From the NCBI GenBank assembly GCA_029204045.2, contig CM055061.1, positions 40,386,977 to 40,450,976 of the forward strand: a DNA stretch of 64,000 nt. The letters run 5' to 3'. The stretch's first letter is position 1, and each line of letters begins with the position of its first letter. Source of the DNA: Tillandsia leiboldiana (taxonomy: Eukaryota; Streptophyta; Magnoliopsida; Poales; Bromeliaceae). Under the pieces are notes generated by a model. The model was given only the letters and a program-made list of their open reading frames with translations. It did not search any database and was not told where the DNA came from. Below, piece after piece: positions 43,101 through 54,535 of the stretch. Made by a program: the position numbers and the translations under genes.

Positions 43101-43673
43101 GTGAAGTGTATCTAGCTACCTACCATTACCTACTTTTATTTTGAATACATAAAATTTTAATCTAATAATTTTTTATTATTTTCTCTAAATTTTAGTTTAA
43201 TAGAAAAAAAAATTAATAGAAATTTTTTTAAATTTCGCCGGTTTGGTTCCAAAAAAACCAGTTATTTTTTTTTAAAAAAAAATCAAATTTTATAAAATAA
43301 CTAATATTTCTGTTTTTTAATATATTTTTATATAAACTAAAACACTAGTTTCCTCTAAAATCTAAAAAAAAAACAAATTCAAAAAAATTATTTTTTTTTA
43401 AAATCAAACGAACGAAAAATTATAAAAAAATTATAAATTTTTTTTTTTAAGAAAACGTTTTTGCATACCCAAATAAAGAAACATACTTTTGATAATCCCC
43501 CATTTTGAGAATCTTCAATTATTTGCGTAAGCCAATGCCAAAACAAATTGGGAAGACAACAGCAAATCGATGATGCGCAAGATTTCTTAGTTAGACTTTG
43601 ATAATTCACAAATTAAAAATGCCATTATTTTTCTCAACGGTACTAAATTGTTCTATGTTTGCTACCACTATTA
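43101..43673. other. AT-rich spacer, nothing recognised
   Basis: There are long A and T runs and no ORF with recognisable features. Confidence 0.5.
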
Positions 43674-43717
43674 GGCTTCGTTTGGTTAAGATATAAGAGA
43701 AAATTAGTAGTAACAGG

Positions 43718-43904
43718 TAGGGGTGGCAATCCAGCTCGCTGTTCGCGAGCCGGCTCGTGTTCGGCTCGAAATGAGCTCGAGATCGAATCGCTCGTTTAGT
43801 AAACGAGCCGAACACGAGCCGAATTTTTCAGCTCGTTTAATAAACGAGCTGAACACGAGCTGGGGTCAGCTCGCTCGTGTTCGGCTCGATAACAGCTCGA
43901 ATAG

Positions 43905-43948
<44 letters not shown>

Positions 43949-44230
43949 CTATTTAAATTTTAGGTCATCAATTTTTTATAAATTTTAATTATTAGATTAA
44001 AATTTTAATTTTTTAATTTTCTTTCAACTTTACACCTAATAGTAAAAATGAAAATCAAACTTGTTGTTCGCGAGCCAGCTCGTGTTCGGCTCGTTAATAA
44101 ACGAGCCGAACACGAGCCGAATTTTTCAGCTCGATATTTAAACGAGCCAGCTCGTGTTCGGCTCGTTTATTAAACAAGCCGAACACGAGCCGACCACAGC
44201 TCGCTCGTGTTCGGCTCGTTGACACCCCTA
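43718..44230. mobile_element. hAT-type MITE with perfect 8-bp TSD
   Basis: The element starts TAGGGGTGGCAA and ends TTGACACCCCTA. It is flanked on both sides by the identical octamer GTAACAGG (43710-43717 and 44231-44238). An 8-bp duplication and TAGGGGTG ends are typical of hAT. The interior is dominated by direct and inverted copies of GAACACGAGC and GCTCGTTTA around a TA microsatellite. It has no ORF. Confidence 0.92.
43906..43946. repeat. (TA)n microsatellite in the hAT MITE
   Basis: About 20 TA units. Confidence 0.9.
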
Positions 44231-44965
44231 GTAACAGGGATAAATATAACTTTTGAAATAAGCTGAAATAATTATAAATTTGTGTTTGGTTGGATTTTAG
44301 GTTAGTACCCGGTATAAGAAAAATAGTGTTTGGAAGTAATTGAAGAATAAGAAGAATATAAAATTGACTTTTGTATTAAAAGACTAAAATACCCTTCCCC
44401 TTTTAGTTTTTTTCTTTTAAAAATGAAGTTTATTAATTTTAATTTTTATAAAAATTTTAAGTGGGAGCAAAAATATTAATTTTTAAATTTTAAGTGGGTG
44501 CAAAAATTTTAATTTTTAAATTTATATAAATTTTAAAAAATTTATAAAAAAATTATATAAATTTTAAAATTAATACATTTTTTTGAAAAAATTAAATTAA
44601 ATTTTTAAATTTATTAAAAAGTAAAGGTAAAAAATTTAAAATTTATAAAATAAAAAAAATAAATTTTGAATTTTATAAATTTAAATATCTTTTAAAATTT
44701 TAAAATTTAAATTTAAAAAAAAACAATAAAGTAAAAAGACTCGTGCAAAAAAAAAAAAAAAAAAAAGAAAAAAAAACCCAGTTCTGAGTAGTTCTGGGGT
44801 GGGGGAGGAACTCTTGTTCCCCCCTAAACCGGGTTGTCCCAGGTAAACCTAGGACAACCCGTTAAGTGGGGGAACAAGAGTTCCCCCTTGTTCCCCCCTT
44901 ATACCTATGGTGTTTGGGTACAAAAGGGGGAATAACCCCTTTGTACCCAAACCAAACACTAACTT

Positions 44966-45164
44966 AGTGAATGCATAGTAGAACCGACCATAACACTAGC
45001 TATATTTGTTGCCATATTTTTTATTTATTTTTTTTTAAAAAAATTTAGTTGAAAATGTGAAATAATTAGGCTTCAAAGTCATAATCTCGAATAGTCGGAA
45101 TCACTAAATTATTTACCATTTGCACTAGAAATGATCGGTCCCACCAGGCATGTTTGAATATACT
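44966..45164. other. Short spacer, nothing recognised
   Basis: AT-rich sequence between the MITE and the solo LTR. Confidence 0.45.
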
Positions 45165-46795
45165 TGTTGAGGTCAAAATTGTCACCACGCGGAAACGCGC
45201 TGTAGCCAAATGGGGAATCGACACGTGGCACAGACCATCAGCTGAGACTAGCAGCCGATAGAAAAATTAGCCGACGAAAAGGAACTCACGTCTTAACCAA
45301 GACCGACCTCGGCTGAAGGTAAAGCATCAGATCGCCTCAGCCGAAAGATAACAAGAGGCGGGATCAAGATCGACTATCGGTTGCTCAAGCCATAAAAAGA
45401 AAGATCCTGAAGATACAAGGCACGAGATCTGGGGCGCGAATCACATAACGGACTTTGAAATAGCAAGCGACGCCCGGCATTGGAAAGTGCCGAGAATTGC
45501 GTCTCGGCACGACAATCTCGGGGGATGAACGTGGACGGAGAAGAGTTACTATTCAACCGAGGAAAATCAACTCAAAAGAAAGTAGTTGAGAGATACACGA
45601 TGATTTCCCTTAAGTTACTTCGATCACCCAAAACGATGACCATACATCTGGTTCGAGCGAGTATAAATAATCAAACCATCAAAGAAAAAGGGATCTTACA
45701 ACCTCGTAAGCTAGTGACCATCCCTACTTTTCAATACCTTCAATACCTGTATTTACAGTTTTTCTAAACTAAGTTTACCACTTTTCTAACTAGCTTTTCA
45801 TACCCTCATTTACAACTTTCTTTACATTTTTTCGTACAACTTTCTTAAAAATAGTTCTAATTGTAATCGTTCCTAGGAGTAGTCCTAATTAGCTTTTCAT
45901 ATCCGCATTTATAATTTTTTTTAGCAATACAACTTTCAATCAGTTTTCGGCCGTATTAATCCTTTTTTTCAAATTCTAGTTCAGCTTCTCCAGGCCGAAC
46001 TCTATTGAAAGTTTGATTGAAAAGAATCTGGTCAAGTGAATTGCTTCTCAGCCTAATCGTTTGTACGCATCGTATCGGTATCGTTTGGTTCGGGAATTAG
46101 TGAGAATTAGTAGTACCAGGTATAAATATAAAGTACGGAACTAGGGTAAAAAAGCGTTTGGGATGGTTCTAGGGATAAGAGATTTTGTGTTTGGTATGAT
46201 AATGAGGAATAAGAGGAATAAAGAGGTTAAGTTGGATAAATTACTTTTTTACCCTCAAGATTTAATATGTGATAATTAATGAATTAAAGCTTTTAAAAAA
46301 TTAAGATAAAATCAAAATCATAATCAAATTATATTTTTTTAAAATAATATTTAATTTAATATTTTTTTTTCTCAAATTAAATTTAAAATTTTAAATATAA
46401 AATTTCAATATTTAAATTTTAAAATTTAAAATTTTATAATATTAATTTTAAATTATAAATTTGTGATGATGAGTGTATTGGGAAGAAGAGAGAGAGGGGA
46501 GAGAGAGAGGGATTTGTGATGATTAGAGTGTATTGGAAAGAGAGAAAGGAGGGGAGAAGGGGTAGTTTGGTAAAAAAAAAATTTATAAAATAATAGGTAA
46601 GAACTGTTGTTCCAGCTTATTCTGTTTGTACTGGAACTACTGTACCTAATAGTTCACCCTTTGTTCAATAGTGTTTGGGTACAAAGGAGGGATATCCCCC
46701 TTTGTATCCAAACCAAACAAAGCCAGAGAGTTAACTCGAAGACTATAAGCGAATCGGATCTGGTCAACGGTCCTCGGCGCATTTCAGCCCCAACA
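45165..46795. mobile_element. Probable solo LTR carrying a Harbinger-type MITE
   Basis: The ends TGTTGAGG and CCCCAACA form TG...CA termini with a short inverted repeat. The 5-bp flanks ATACT and ATAAC match at four of five positions. No internal retroelement sequence adjoins either end. The body includes a TATAAATA near 45662 and a repeated CTAATTAGCTTTTCATA motif. Its family (probably gypsy) is not certain. The MITE at 46077-46724 lies inside. Confidence 0.65.
46077..46724. mobile_element. Harbinger-type MITE nested in the solo LTR
   Basis: The left end GTATCGTTTGGTTCGGG and right end, inverted GGCTTTGTTTGGTTTGG, match the family of the 43674 MITE. The right end has the hairpin arms GTTTGGGTACAAAGG and CCTTTGTATCCAAAC. 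The interior is AT-rich with GA-rich tracts (46485-46560). The target duplication is unclear, so boundaries are approximate. Confidence 0.65.
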
Positions 46796-47599
46796 ATAAC
46801 GAAACCTTTTTTTGCACATCAAAAAATGTTTGCTTACTCATTGAGCATACTGTTATTGGCAGCGGATAATAGGGCTGTCCATCCGACTAATTTGTGTTCA
46901 ACTCAAAATTTGCTCGAATTGTTTATAAATGGACAAGCCTACCAGTTCACGTTTGCAACTCGAGAAATAAAAAATAAATAAACGGGACACGAGCTCACCC
47001 TACTCACTCTTTTCTGACGAAAATAAATAAATAATATATATAAATAGAATTGGGTTAGAATATTATTAGCGAACTGAGTTTGGTTACTATCAATTTATTT
47101 TTGACAAAGAGACATCGAAATATGATTTAGACTATTTAAAATATTTAAAAATTAAATTTTATATTTTTTTTGATATTGTTCTATTATACATTAAGTTGAT
47201 ACAAAAATAATCGATTAAAAATAAATATTTTTCAAAAAATAATAATAAAATTTTTATGGTAAAAATTAAAAATATAAATATTATTTTAAATAGTATAAAA
47301 AATTTCTAATAAAAATTTTAGCTGATTTGATTTTTTTTATAAGAGAAAATATATCCTATCAACCATTAATCCCCTTGGATAAAACTGTATGGTGTGAACA
47401 TGAAATGTACAACTTCATCAAAAATTAAAGCATTGCTCTATTCATAATTGATTCTTAGTTGAATTAAAATTCGAATGAAAAAATATTTTTTTATTACTGT
47501 TTATTAGGTAAAAAGTTAATGACTTAAGAATTATAGTAATTTCATATTTTTTATTTATTTTATTAAATATCATCACGTTAGCACAAAAAAATACAAAAA
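46796..47599. other. AT-rich spacer, nothing recognised
   Basis: Only A/T-rich runs and short chance ORFs are seen. Confidence 0.5.
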
Positions 47600-48345
47600 A
47601 AAAAAGGTTACGACTTAGAACAACCGAACCGAGTAAAGAGATAAATGTACGACTGAGTAGCCGATTATAACTTTGAAGCGCAAATAAAAACAAATAAAGA
47701 CACGGCCAATGAGCCGGTTTACACTCTAAATGTATAAATAAAGACACGGTCGAATGGAGCAGTTTATACTTTATATTGATTTGAAGAAGGAGATGCAAGA
47801 AAAAAGATAGGGATAGAAGGATTACATTTAAGACTACTCCTAGTAAAGTAGTAAATACATGTATGAAAAGTTAAATTAACATACTCCTAGATAAGAGAAG
47901 AAACTGGGATGGTACCGGGCTTATGAGGTTGCCGGACCTCTTTTCCTTCGATGGTTCGCTTATTTATACAGTGTGCGAACCAAGATGTACAACCGCCGAT
48001 TTAGAAATCGGCGTAATCAAAGGAGAATTTTTAGGAATCTCTCAACCATTTCCTTTTGAATCGATTATTTTTAATATGATAGTGGTTGTTTTCCGTCTAG
48101 GTTCATTCCCTAATTATCGAGCAGAAGCGTGATCTCCGGCGCTTTCCTATGCTGGACGCCGCTTGCCGTTTCAAAATCTCTTACGAGATTCGCACCTAAC
48201 TCTTGCCTTCATTCTTTTCAAAAACTTTTCTTCTGCAACTTCGAGCAACTGATGATTGATCTTGACTTCGTCTCTTCCGTCGCTTGACTGGGACAGTTTG
48301 ATATTTGTTTTTAGCTGACGGACGGTCCTTCAGCCGATAGCGTTC
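47600..48345 (-). mobile_element. Inverted, diverged remnant of the same LTR as 45165-46795
   Basis: Read on the minus strand it aligns with the solo LTR over blocks around 48120-48290 (for example CTTTCC, GCGTCGCTTG-like and TTTCAAA blocks, and GAGCAACTGAT) and around 47820-47900 (ACTACTCCTAG and ATGAAAAGTTAA). It is strongly diverged and ends where LTR E begins. The left limit is approximate. Confidence 0.5.
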
Positions 48346-48771
48346 GTCGCTGTGATGACCCGGATCTCCAAAGAGCTTTTGCAGTGCGATTAGCAACTTC
48401 TGGAGGCTTATTCGGTGTGACGGAGGTGCTTGTGCGCAAATTGGACCTCAGGATTGGACTCAGCGCGAAATTTGGATTAAAAATACTTTTCTGGATGCCT
48501 TCGGCAAATTTTGGAAGTGGAATTGGGCAAAACAGACATCGGATTTGGATTTAGCGCGTGAAAATGATGGAAATGGACTATTTACTTGTTTTTTTCGGAG
48601 CTCGAATGCCTAAGCACGAATTTCGAGGCAAAAGGGTATTGTTTCGGCTGTCGGGGCAGCGCCGGCGGCGTCGGGCAGGCAGCGGAGCACGGCGGCGCGG
48701 CGGCGGGCAGCGGCTGCGGGCAGAGGCGCGGGCCGCTCGGTCCACGGGCATGGCGTGCACCAGGGGTTGGC

Positions 48772-49188
48772 CACGTGGCGGCTCCCGGTTGGCCGGCTCG
48801 CAAGGCATGGTGTACGGGAGTGCGCGGGGAGCCGTGGACCAGGGCGGGGCCACGTGGCGGCCGCTCGTTGGCCGGTTCACGTGCGCTCGGTCCACGCGAG
48901 GAGCGGAGTAGGCTCGGTGCAGCATCGGTGGTGTGCCACGTGGCGTCTTCCCAGTGGCGCGGTGTGGCAAATGGCAGCTTTGGATTGGATGGTGTACTGG
49001 GTGCGGTCCACGGAGTGGGTGCGGCTGGTACCTCGGGACGCGTGCACGGCGTGGACGCCGGCAGCGCGACGTGCGCGCACGTGGGCGCGCCGACCGAGGC
49101 GTTGACGCGGGCGGGCGCAGTGCGGGGGCGCGGCCATGTGTCGAGAGCGGGTTGGCCGAACTCGCTGTTTGCTGTGCGGGGACACGTG
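48772..49188 (+). promoter_or_regulatory. Degenerate ERSE-like / G-box array, E LTR
   Basis: CACGTG occurs at 48772, 48851, 48937, 49078 and 49183. In the transcribed direction the first two are followed after exactly 10 bp by GTTGG and the third by AGTGG. These are degenerate forms of the inverted CCAAT-N10-CACG module. The array lies upstream of the TATA box at 49261. Confidence 0.6.
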
Positions 49189-49260
49189 GCGTAACAGGGT
49201 GGATTCGGGTGCTCGAATGTCGGGACCCATTCGGCATTATTTGAATTGTTCTGTTTGGGC

Positions 49261-49266
49261 TATAAA
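49261..49266 (+). promoter_or_regulatory. TATA box, E LTR
   Basis: TATAAA sits in the context GGGCTATAAACAGCCC, similar to the palindromic context in family A. Confidence 0.7.
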
Positions 49267-51030
49267 CAGCCCCCTTTGCAGCTCGTTTGACCCTTTTCCC
49301 GAGCTCCCCTACTGTGGCACCCTTAAGAGAAGTTCTTCCTCTCCCTCTTTTCCACCCATTGATGGATTTCCGGATTTTTTGGAGGCCGCGGCATCGGCAT
49401 TTTCTGCGACGCGGCGCACTTCGACGCTTCTTCGATTTTGGCTTCTACCGTCGCATTTCAGTCTGCGAGGCCCCCTGGATCACCCTGATGGAATTTTGAG
49501 CCGACTTTCTCTGCAACACGTTGATGAGAGGTATGCCTTCGATTTCTGTGTTGATCACTTCGCTCCGTTTCGAGTTTTTGGTGGTGTTCCCGAGATACCT
49601 TTTGACCCTTTGTGCTGCTGTGATGTTTGGGACAGCGGTGGAGTATTGTTGGGATTTCTCGGCCTACGGGCATCGGATCGGGGCGTGTGAGGACTCGATC
49701 GACATCTACTCTTCTAGAGGAACGCACCCGTATTTTTATCGGAATTTTTGGAGGACTCTTCAAAGGTGATATTTAAGCTTCTTTGGGACTGATTTTCCAC
49801 AGAATTGCGATTGTGGATAGTTTGGCTTACCGCGATGTTCTATTTGTATCTTGGCCTACAGGTGTCGGAATAAGGTGTATAAGTACTCAATTTGTATCTA
49901 CTCGTTGCGAGGATCGCAGCCGTGATTTCTCTGGATTTTTCGGAGGACTGCACGCAGGTAAAAAATCCCATTCTTTGTGATGGTTGGTAAAAACAGCAAG
50001 TGCTGTTTGGGTCGTTGTTTAGTGGTGTTGATTGATTGTTAGCTGGGATGTTGGTTGGAGCAGAGGCTTGTGCGACCGTGTACAGAGGGTGCGGTTCCGG
50101 CAGATTTTGTTAGCGAGTGGCTACGCACTTCACCGACTTCGGCTTTGCCTGCGAAAAGCAATTCAGGTGGGTTGCTTTGTCCCCAGAACCGGTGGACGGT
50201 TCTCTAATTCTATCTGATAGAATGCATGTGTGTTTAGGGTACAACGTTTGTTATTGAGAGGTAAGCTTATAATGATGATTGTATAAAGAATTGCAAGATT
50301 AATATTCATGTTATATATTATGAGGACTTGCAAGATTTGGACATCCATGTTGATGATTAGGGAAAGCTTACCTAAGGGAATGTTACCCTATGTGATTATT
50401 AGCATGCTATGTTAGCACATAGTCTTTTATGAGATTTGATTATGCGACGGGGCAGGATTATGTATCTATGTGTGAATATCGCCTGAGATGATTCTTATGA
50501 ATCACGGATTATGGACAGGTGTAGTTGATTAGTGATTTTGGCATGTTGGTTATACCATGTGGAGCTACTACTTGTTATATTATCTTTTATCTTTCTCGAG
50601 GACAAATGCATGCTTGTATGGACATTTAGATAGGCCATCTTTTATCGCTACTCTATCATGTTGGGACTTGACATAGGAGAAACCATATTTGCTTCTTCTC
50701 TCCTTATTCGTCAGTCATGTGGTACATGTTGCTCGGGTTCGAGCAGGGATTTGGGATAGTGTAGCAGGGATCTTGATGTCAGGGACAGGTTGTAGATGTT
50801 TGTGGATGGCGGGGTATTGCGGCGACCCCGGATATTGGGCGGTTGACCGGATATGTACTTGTGCATCAGATTGGGTATCAGATTTCTCTAGTGGATGGAG
50901 TTTCCCACTCTTTGAGTACTATTGCATCTGATTGAGGATCGGGGTTTTCTTTAGTGGATGGGTTTTTCCACTTTGATCAGAGTCGTGATCCAGTCCTGCT
51001 ATATCGTGATACTTGTGACAGAGATACTTT

Positions 51031-51073
51031 ACTCGTGTGGGTCGCTCCTCTCGAGTGCCACTCCGGAGTAGGC
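51031..51073 (+). other. Inter-family conserved LTR block, copy in E LTR
   Basis: Read on the plus strand it has ACTCGTGTGGGTCGCTCC and then TCGAGTGCCACTCCGGAGTA. It is the inverse of the A, B and D copies, in keeping with the opposite orientation of E. Confidence 0.8.
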
Positions 51074-51701
51074 AATTTACACAGCGGCCAGTGAGTACCG
51101 GACAGATGAGTGCCGGTCAGTGAGTGCCGATCTGTTAGCAGATACTTGAGACAGTTTGAGCAGGCAGTGCCAATTTTTACTGGTCCATTGATTGGATTTA
51201 TTCAGGCAGATACTTTTATTGTTGCACTCGTGCCTGAGGGCTGAGTGGAGTCTGGTAGCTGGGATTAGACCAGTGCTAGTGTTGTTGGGAGCCGTTTGGG
51301 TTGACGGTAGTCCTGGGTCGTTGTGAGTACTTCGACCGTTGTGCGAGATGTTGAGGATCTTGAGTCTTTCCGTTCTGAGAGAGAGCATGAATTTCGACTA
51401 TAGCCTGCATGTGCCACTGTTCGTTAGCGAGTTAGTCCGATTGGACATCCTACGTTGATACACTAGGGAGGCGCAGGCTTGACTGGACCAGATGCGGCAG
51501 TCAGCTCGATTGGGTCGATTGAGCACCTCGTGTGCGAGTGGTTGCATATCTTTCATCGGTTTTCCCCATTTGAGCATATAGATGGAGGCATGGTAGCTGT
51601 AGAGTATCTCCGGCTTTTCTTGTTAAGTTTTCACTGCATTGTTATCTTATGCCTCTAGTAGACTTAGTGGGCAGACCGTCGGGCTTGGTGGTGGTACCCA
51701 C

Positions 51702-51729
51702 TGAGAACTACGTGTTGGTGTAGTTCTCA
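51702..51729 (+). other. Conserved LTR stem-loop, family E
   Basis: TGAGAACTAC pairs perfectly with GTAGTTCTCA around an 8-nt loop whose sequence differs from family A. Confidence 0.7.
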
Positions 51730-52275
51730 CACCCATTGGGGGTGATCCCCCCCCCCCCCCCCCTTTTTTCTTTCCTCTCCTTTGTTTTACAGAGTCTAAG
51801 CGGGTGTTGCTGATTCTGCGGTTGCTGTTCGAGGCGAGGGAGTCGCGAGCTAGATCCCTACCCGTCTGTGGAGAGTAGCGGTACCCCCACATTGGAGATT
51901 TGTATTATAGTCTGTAGATTATTTTATTTCCACTTTTGAGAGATCATTGTATTATGAGGATCTGACTTGTACTGAGAGCCTGTACACTGATGTATTATTT
52001 TCGGTTTACCTCCCTGTTGAGTTTTGGGTTATTGTATTTGAGGATATTGTATGATTATCACTTATGAGAGTTGGATATTGTATCATTATTTCCAGTTGTA
52101 CAGATGGTTGGTTTTGAGTTTTATAGCAGTTTTATTTTATAGCTCTGATATCTGTTTAGCTGTAGTCCATTTTCTTGCAGGTTGGACGCTTCGCCTATGC
52201 GGGATTTTGTATAGGCGGCGGATCCGTTGGCGAGCCCGGGACGCAGTTTCGACCCCGGGGCGTGACAGATTAGGG

Positions 52276-52287
52276 TGGTATCAGAGC
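52276..52287 (+). other. Primer binding site (tRNA-iMet), family E
   Basis: The plus strand reads TGGTATCAGAGC, 8 nt after the LTR end. Confidence 0.95.
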
Positions 52288-52424
52288 CTAGGATGTATGT
52301 CGTGGTGGACTTAGAAACCCTAGGCTTGTGGTTGGACCCTAGGATGACTTCGTGAGAGTCGTGACTTGTAGCGAGAGTCCTGATTGAGGTTTATACCTCT
52401 CCCAAGGGATGGGATGAGTGATTG

Positions 52425-52492
52425 GCATGTTTATTCTCCTAAGTGATTATGTTGGCTGCAGACAACATAATGCTGTGGAATGGGTGACATGC
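52425..52492 (+). other. Two-tier leader stem-loop with CTGCAG loop, family E
   Basis: Outer arms GCATGT (52425) and ACATGC (52487), with ATTC and GAAT inside. Inner arms ATTATGTTG (52446) and CAACATAAT (52463) form 9 bp around the loop GCTGCAGA. Relative to family A the second base pair of the inner stem is changed from C-G to T-A on both sides. Confidence 0.75.
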
Positions 52493-52556
52493 TCTAGACT
52501 TTCGCTGGATTGGGTCGATTGTTTGTTGTGTGCTGATTTACAGTTTTGTTGTGGTG

Positions 52557-53500
52557 AGCAGTGTCTCCCCGACGCTGGGTTTTGTCCCGTGAGCATCCTG
52601 TGGCAGCGGTTGTGCCCGAGCGGTTAGATTTGGGTCGGATACCCGGATTGAGGTCAGAGAGCTCCGTACCCGGATGGCAGGATTGCTAGAGGCATATCTG
52701 CCGCGGAGTGGGCAGCTGGTTTAGGTGACATAGCTGTCGGAACAGCGGGTAGCCCGACAGTGCTTTCCTCCTGAGACTACCCGGTTGTAGTATCTTTAAT
52801 GGCAGCGATTTCAGTGGCGCCGATGGAGCGAGTAGCCCCCTCTGTGCCGACGATTAGTGCCGAGGCACCGAGGCAGGGTGGATAGCTGACAGCTGATGAG
52901 CTGTGGGACATCATCGATCGGTTGAGCCAGTTTTGGCAGAGAAACCACCCCGATTCGTTGGATTGAGTTTGGAGCATTTGGAGGCAGAATCGTGGTTGGT
53001 GGTGATTGAGAGACTATTTGAGAGCCTCCCTGTGACTGAGAGTTTACGCAGTTGCTGAACTGCGCGCTCCATGTTTAGAGGGACGAGGCACATAGGATAT
53101 GTGAGTCTGGGAGTGGATTGCGCCAGGATACCTTCCAGCTTATTCGGTCCCTCCGTTACAGATTTGGGACGCCAAGATGGAGTAGGCGTTGTGTATGGAG
53201 CGTGGCGCTGCAGTTCCTTTGGATAGGGATCTTCCGCCTGAGGCGAGTTGGATAGAGGCGCTTGGCGCCGGGTGATGGAGGACAGATCGGCCGGCAGAGG
53301 TATTCCTGATTTCCTTCCCCAGGATTGTGGATTTCAGAGACGCCAGAGGTCGGGTGGACCCCGATGGCAGTATCAGCATTAGTATCAGCAGCGGCGGTAG
53401 CGTGGATGTGTTATCTGCGGAGGACCACATTCGTTGCCTCAGTGTGAGCAGAGGCAGAGGTCGTGTTTCCCTATGTGGATAGCCGAGATATTTTCTGGCA
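52557..53500 (+). pseudogene. Decayed gag of family E
   Basis: Homology to A and B gag is visible in broken frames: a SPRRW start region near 52565, the capsid-start region near 52880-53040, and a zinc-finger block CVICGGPHSLPQC near 53408. Multiple stops and frame changes are present, so it is not translatable. Sequence up to 53950 appears to continue toward protease but is too decayed to name. F then interrupts it. Confidence 0.7.
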
Positions 53501-54008
53501 GACTGGACTTAGATGATGAGGTAGACTGAGAGACGACAACTTGCATCGAGCGGTTGAGTCTGTGCCGCCCGGTTGGAGGGCGCCACGACAGTGGATCGGA
53601 TTGTCGCAGGTGTGATTTCATTACAGTAGTCTGAGTTAGAGCATTGTTCATTCCTGCATGGACTAGAGGCAGAGTCGTTACCACGTGCACTAGAGGTACA
53701 GGTTCCTGTCGGTGTTGTGCATGTGGAGGAGGCTTGTTGATCATGTCTAGTGCAGTTGAGACCGCGAGGCTTATTGGTATTTGTGGCAGTTCGGTGTTTT
53801 GACCACCCAGTGATTGAGATTGGTTGGTACGGTACCACTTGATGTTTGACTGCAGAGAGAGAGGACTATGACCTTCGGCAAGGCAGACAAGAGGATACTT
53901 GTTTGTAGAGACAGTTAGAGCACACAGGATACAGCAACGGTGTGTGAGGTTGTCACGCCCCGGGGGTTTAAACGCGCGGAAGGATAGCCACCGATGCTCC
54001 CCAAAACT

Positions 54009-54111
<103 letters not shown>

Positions 54112-54333
54112 TTCTTCCCCGGTGCGTGCCCAGATCCGCCGCATATACAAATTCACTCTGCAAACGGGCAGAGTCTCCTTTGTATCTGCACGGCGTCCTG
54201 ACTACAAAGTCCATATCATCACACCTTTAACCACACAAGATCAATCGCCAAATACATACAATCATTTCCTAAATACATACCGCTAATCTCCACGAGTAAC
54301 AAAGAGGCCGACTGTTTTGAAAGGATAAAACCG

Positions 54334-54535
54334 CAGGGTTTTGAAAGTGGTGCCCACACGACACCCAAGTTTCACAAAACTATTTCGAAATCGCATAAAT
54401 CCACAGGGTTTGAAAACGGTGCCCACACGACACCCAGGTTTTATAAAACCATTTTCACAATCGCATAAATCCTCAGGGTTTTGAAAACGGTGTCCACACG
54501 ACACCCAGGTTTTATAAAACTATTTTCGCAATCGT
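54334..54535. repeat. 70-bp tandem repeat in F LTR, three copies
   Basis: Copies begin with CAGGGTTT at 54334, 54404 and 54474, each with CACACGACACCCA and an AT-rich tail. Two related copies are in the C LTR near 58870-58990. Confidence 0.85.

Larger units (their letters stand above)
43674..44963. mobile_element. Harbinger-type MITE carrying a hAT-type insertion
   Basis: A TTA flanks both ends (43671-43673 and 44964-44966), as expected for the 3-bp target duplication of PIF/Harbinger. The left end reads GGCTTCGTTTGGTTAAG and the right end, inverted, reads GTGTTTGGTTTGGGTAC. The right end has the same subterminal hairpin as the large Harbinger element (44912-44952). It also has a second hairpin with arms CGGGTTGTCC and GGACAACCCG near 44830-44862. 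The interior is AT-rich and non-coding. Confidence 0.7.
48351..52267 (+). repeat. Tekay-type family E 5' LTR (plus orientation)
   Basis: The right end is certain: it ends GGGGCGTGACA at 52267, followed by a primer site. The left end is set at TGTGATGACCC (48351) because the LTR-start part is alignable with B from about 48490. It holds degenerate ERSE-like modules (48772-49188), a TATA box (49261), the inter-family block (51031), the stem-loop (51702-51729) and a C run (51750-51768). It is the only gypsy element here on the plus strand. Confidence 0.75.

Noticed and set aside
47923..48132. A 69-codon ORF near 47.9 kb
   Set aside because: It lies in a decayed inverted LTR remnant and shows no recognisable protein feature.
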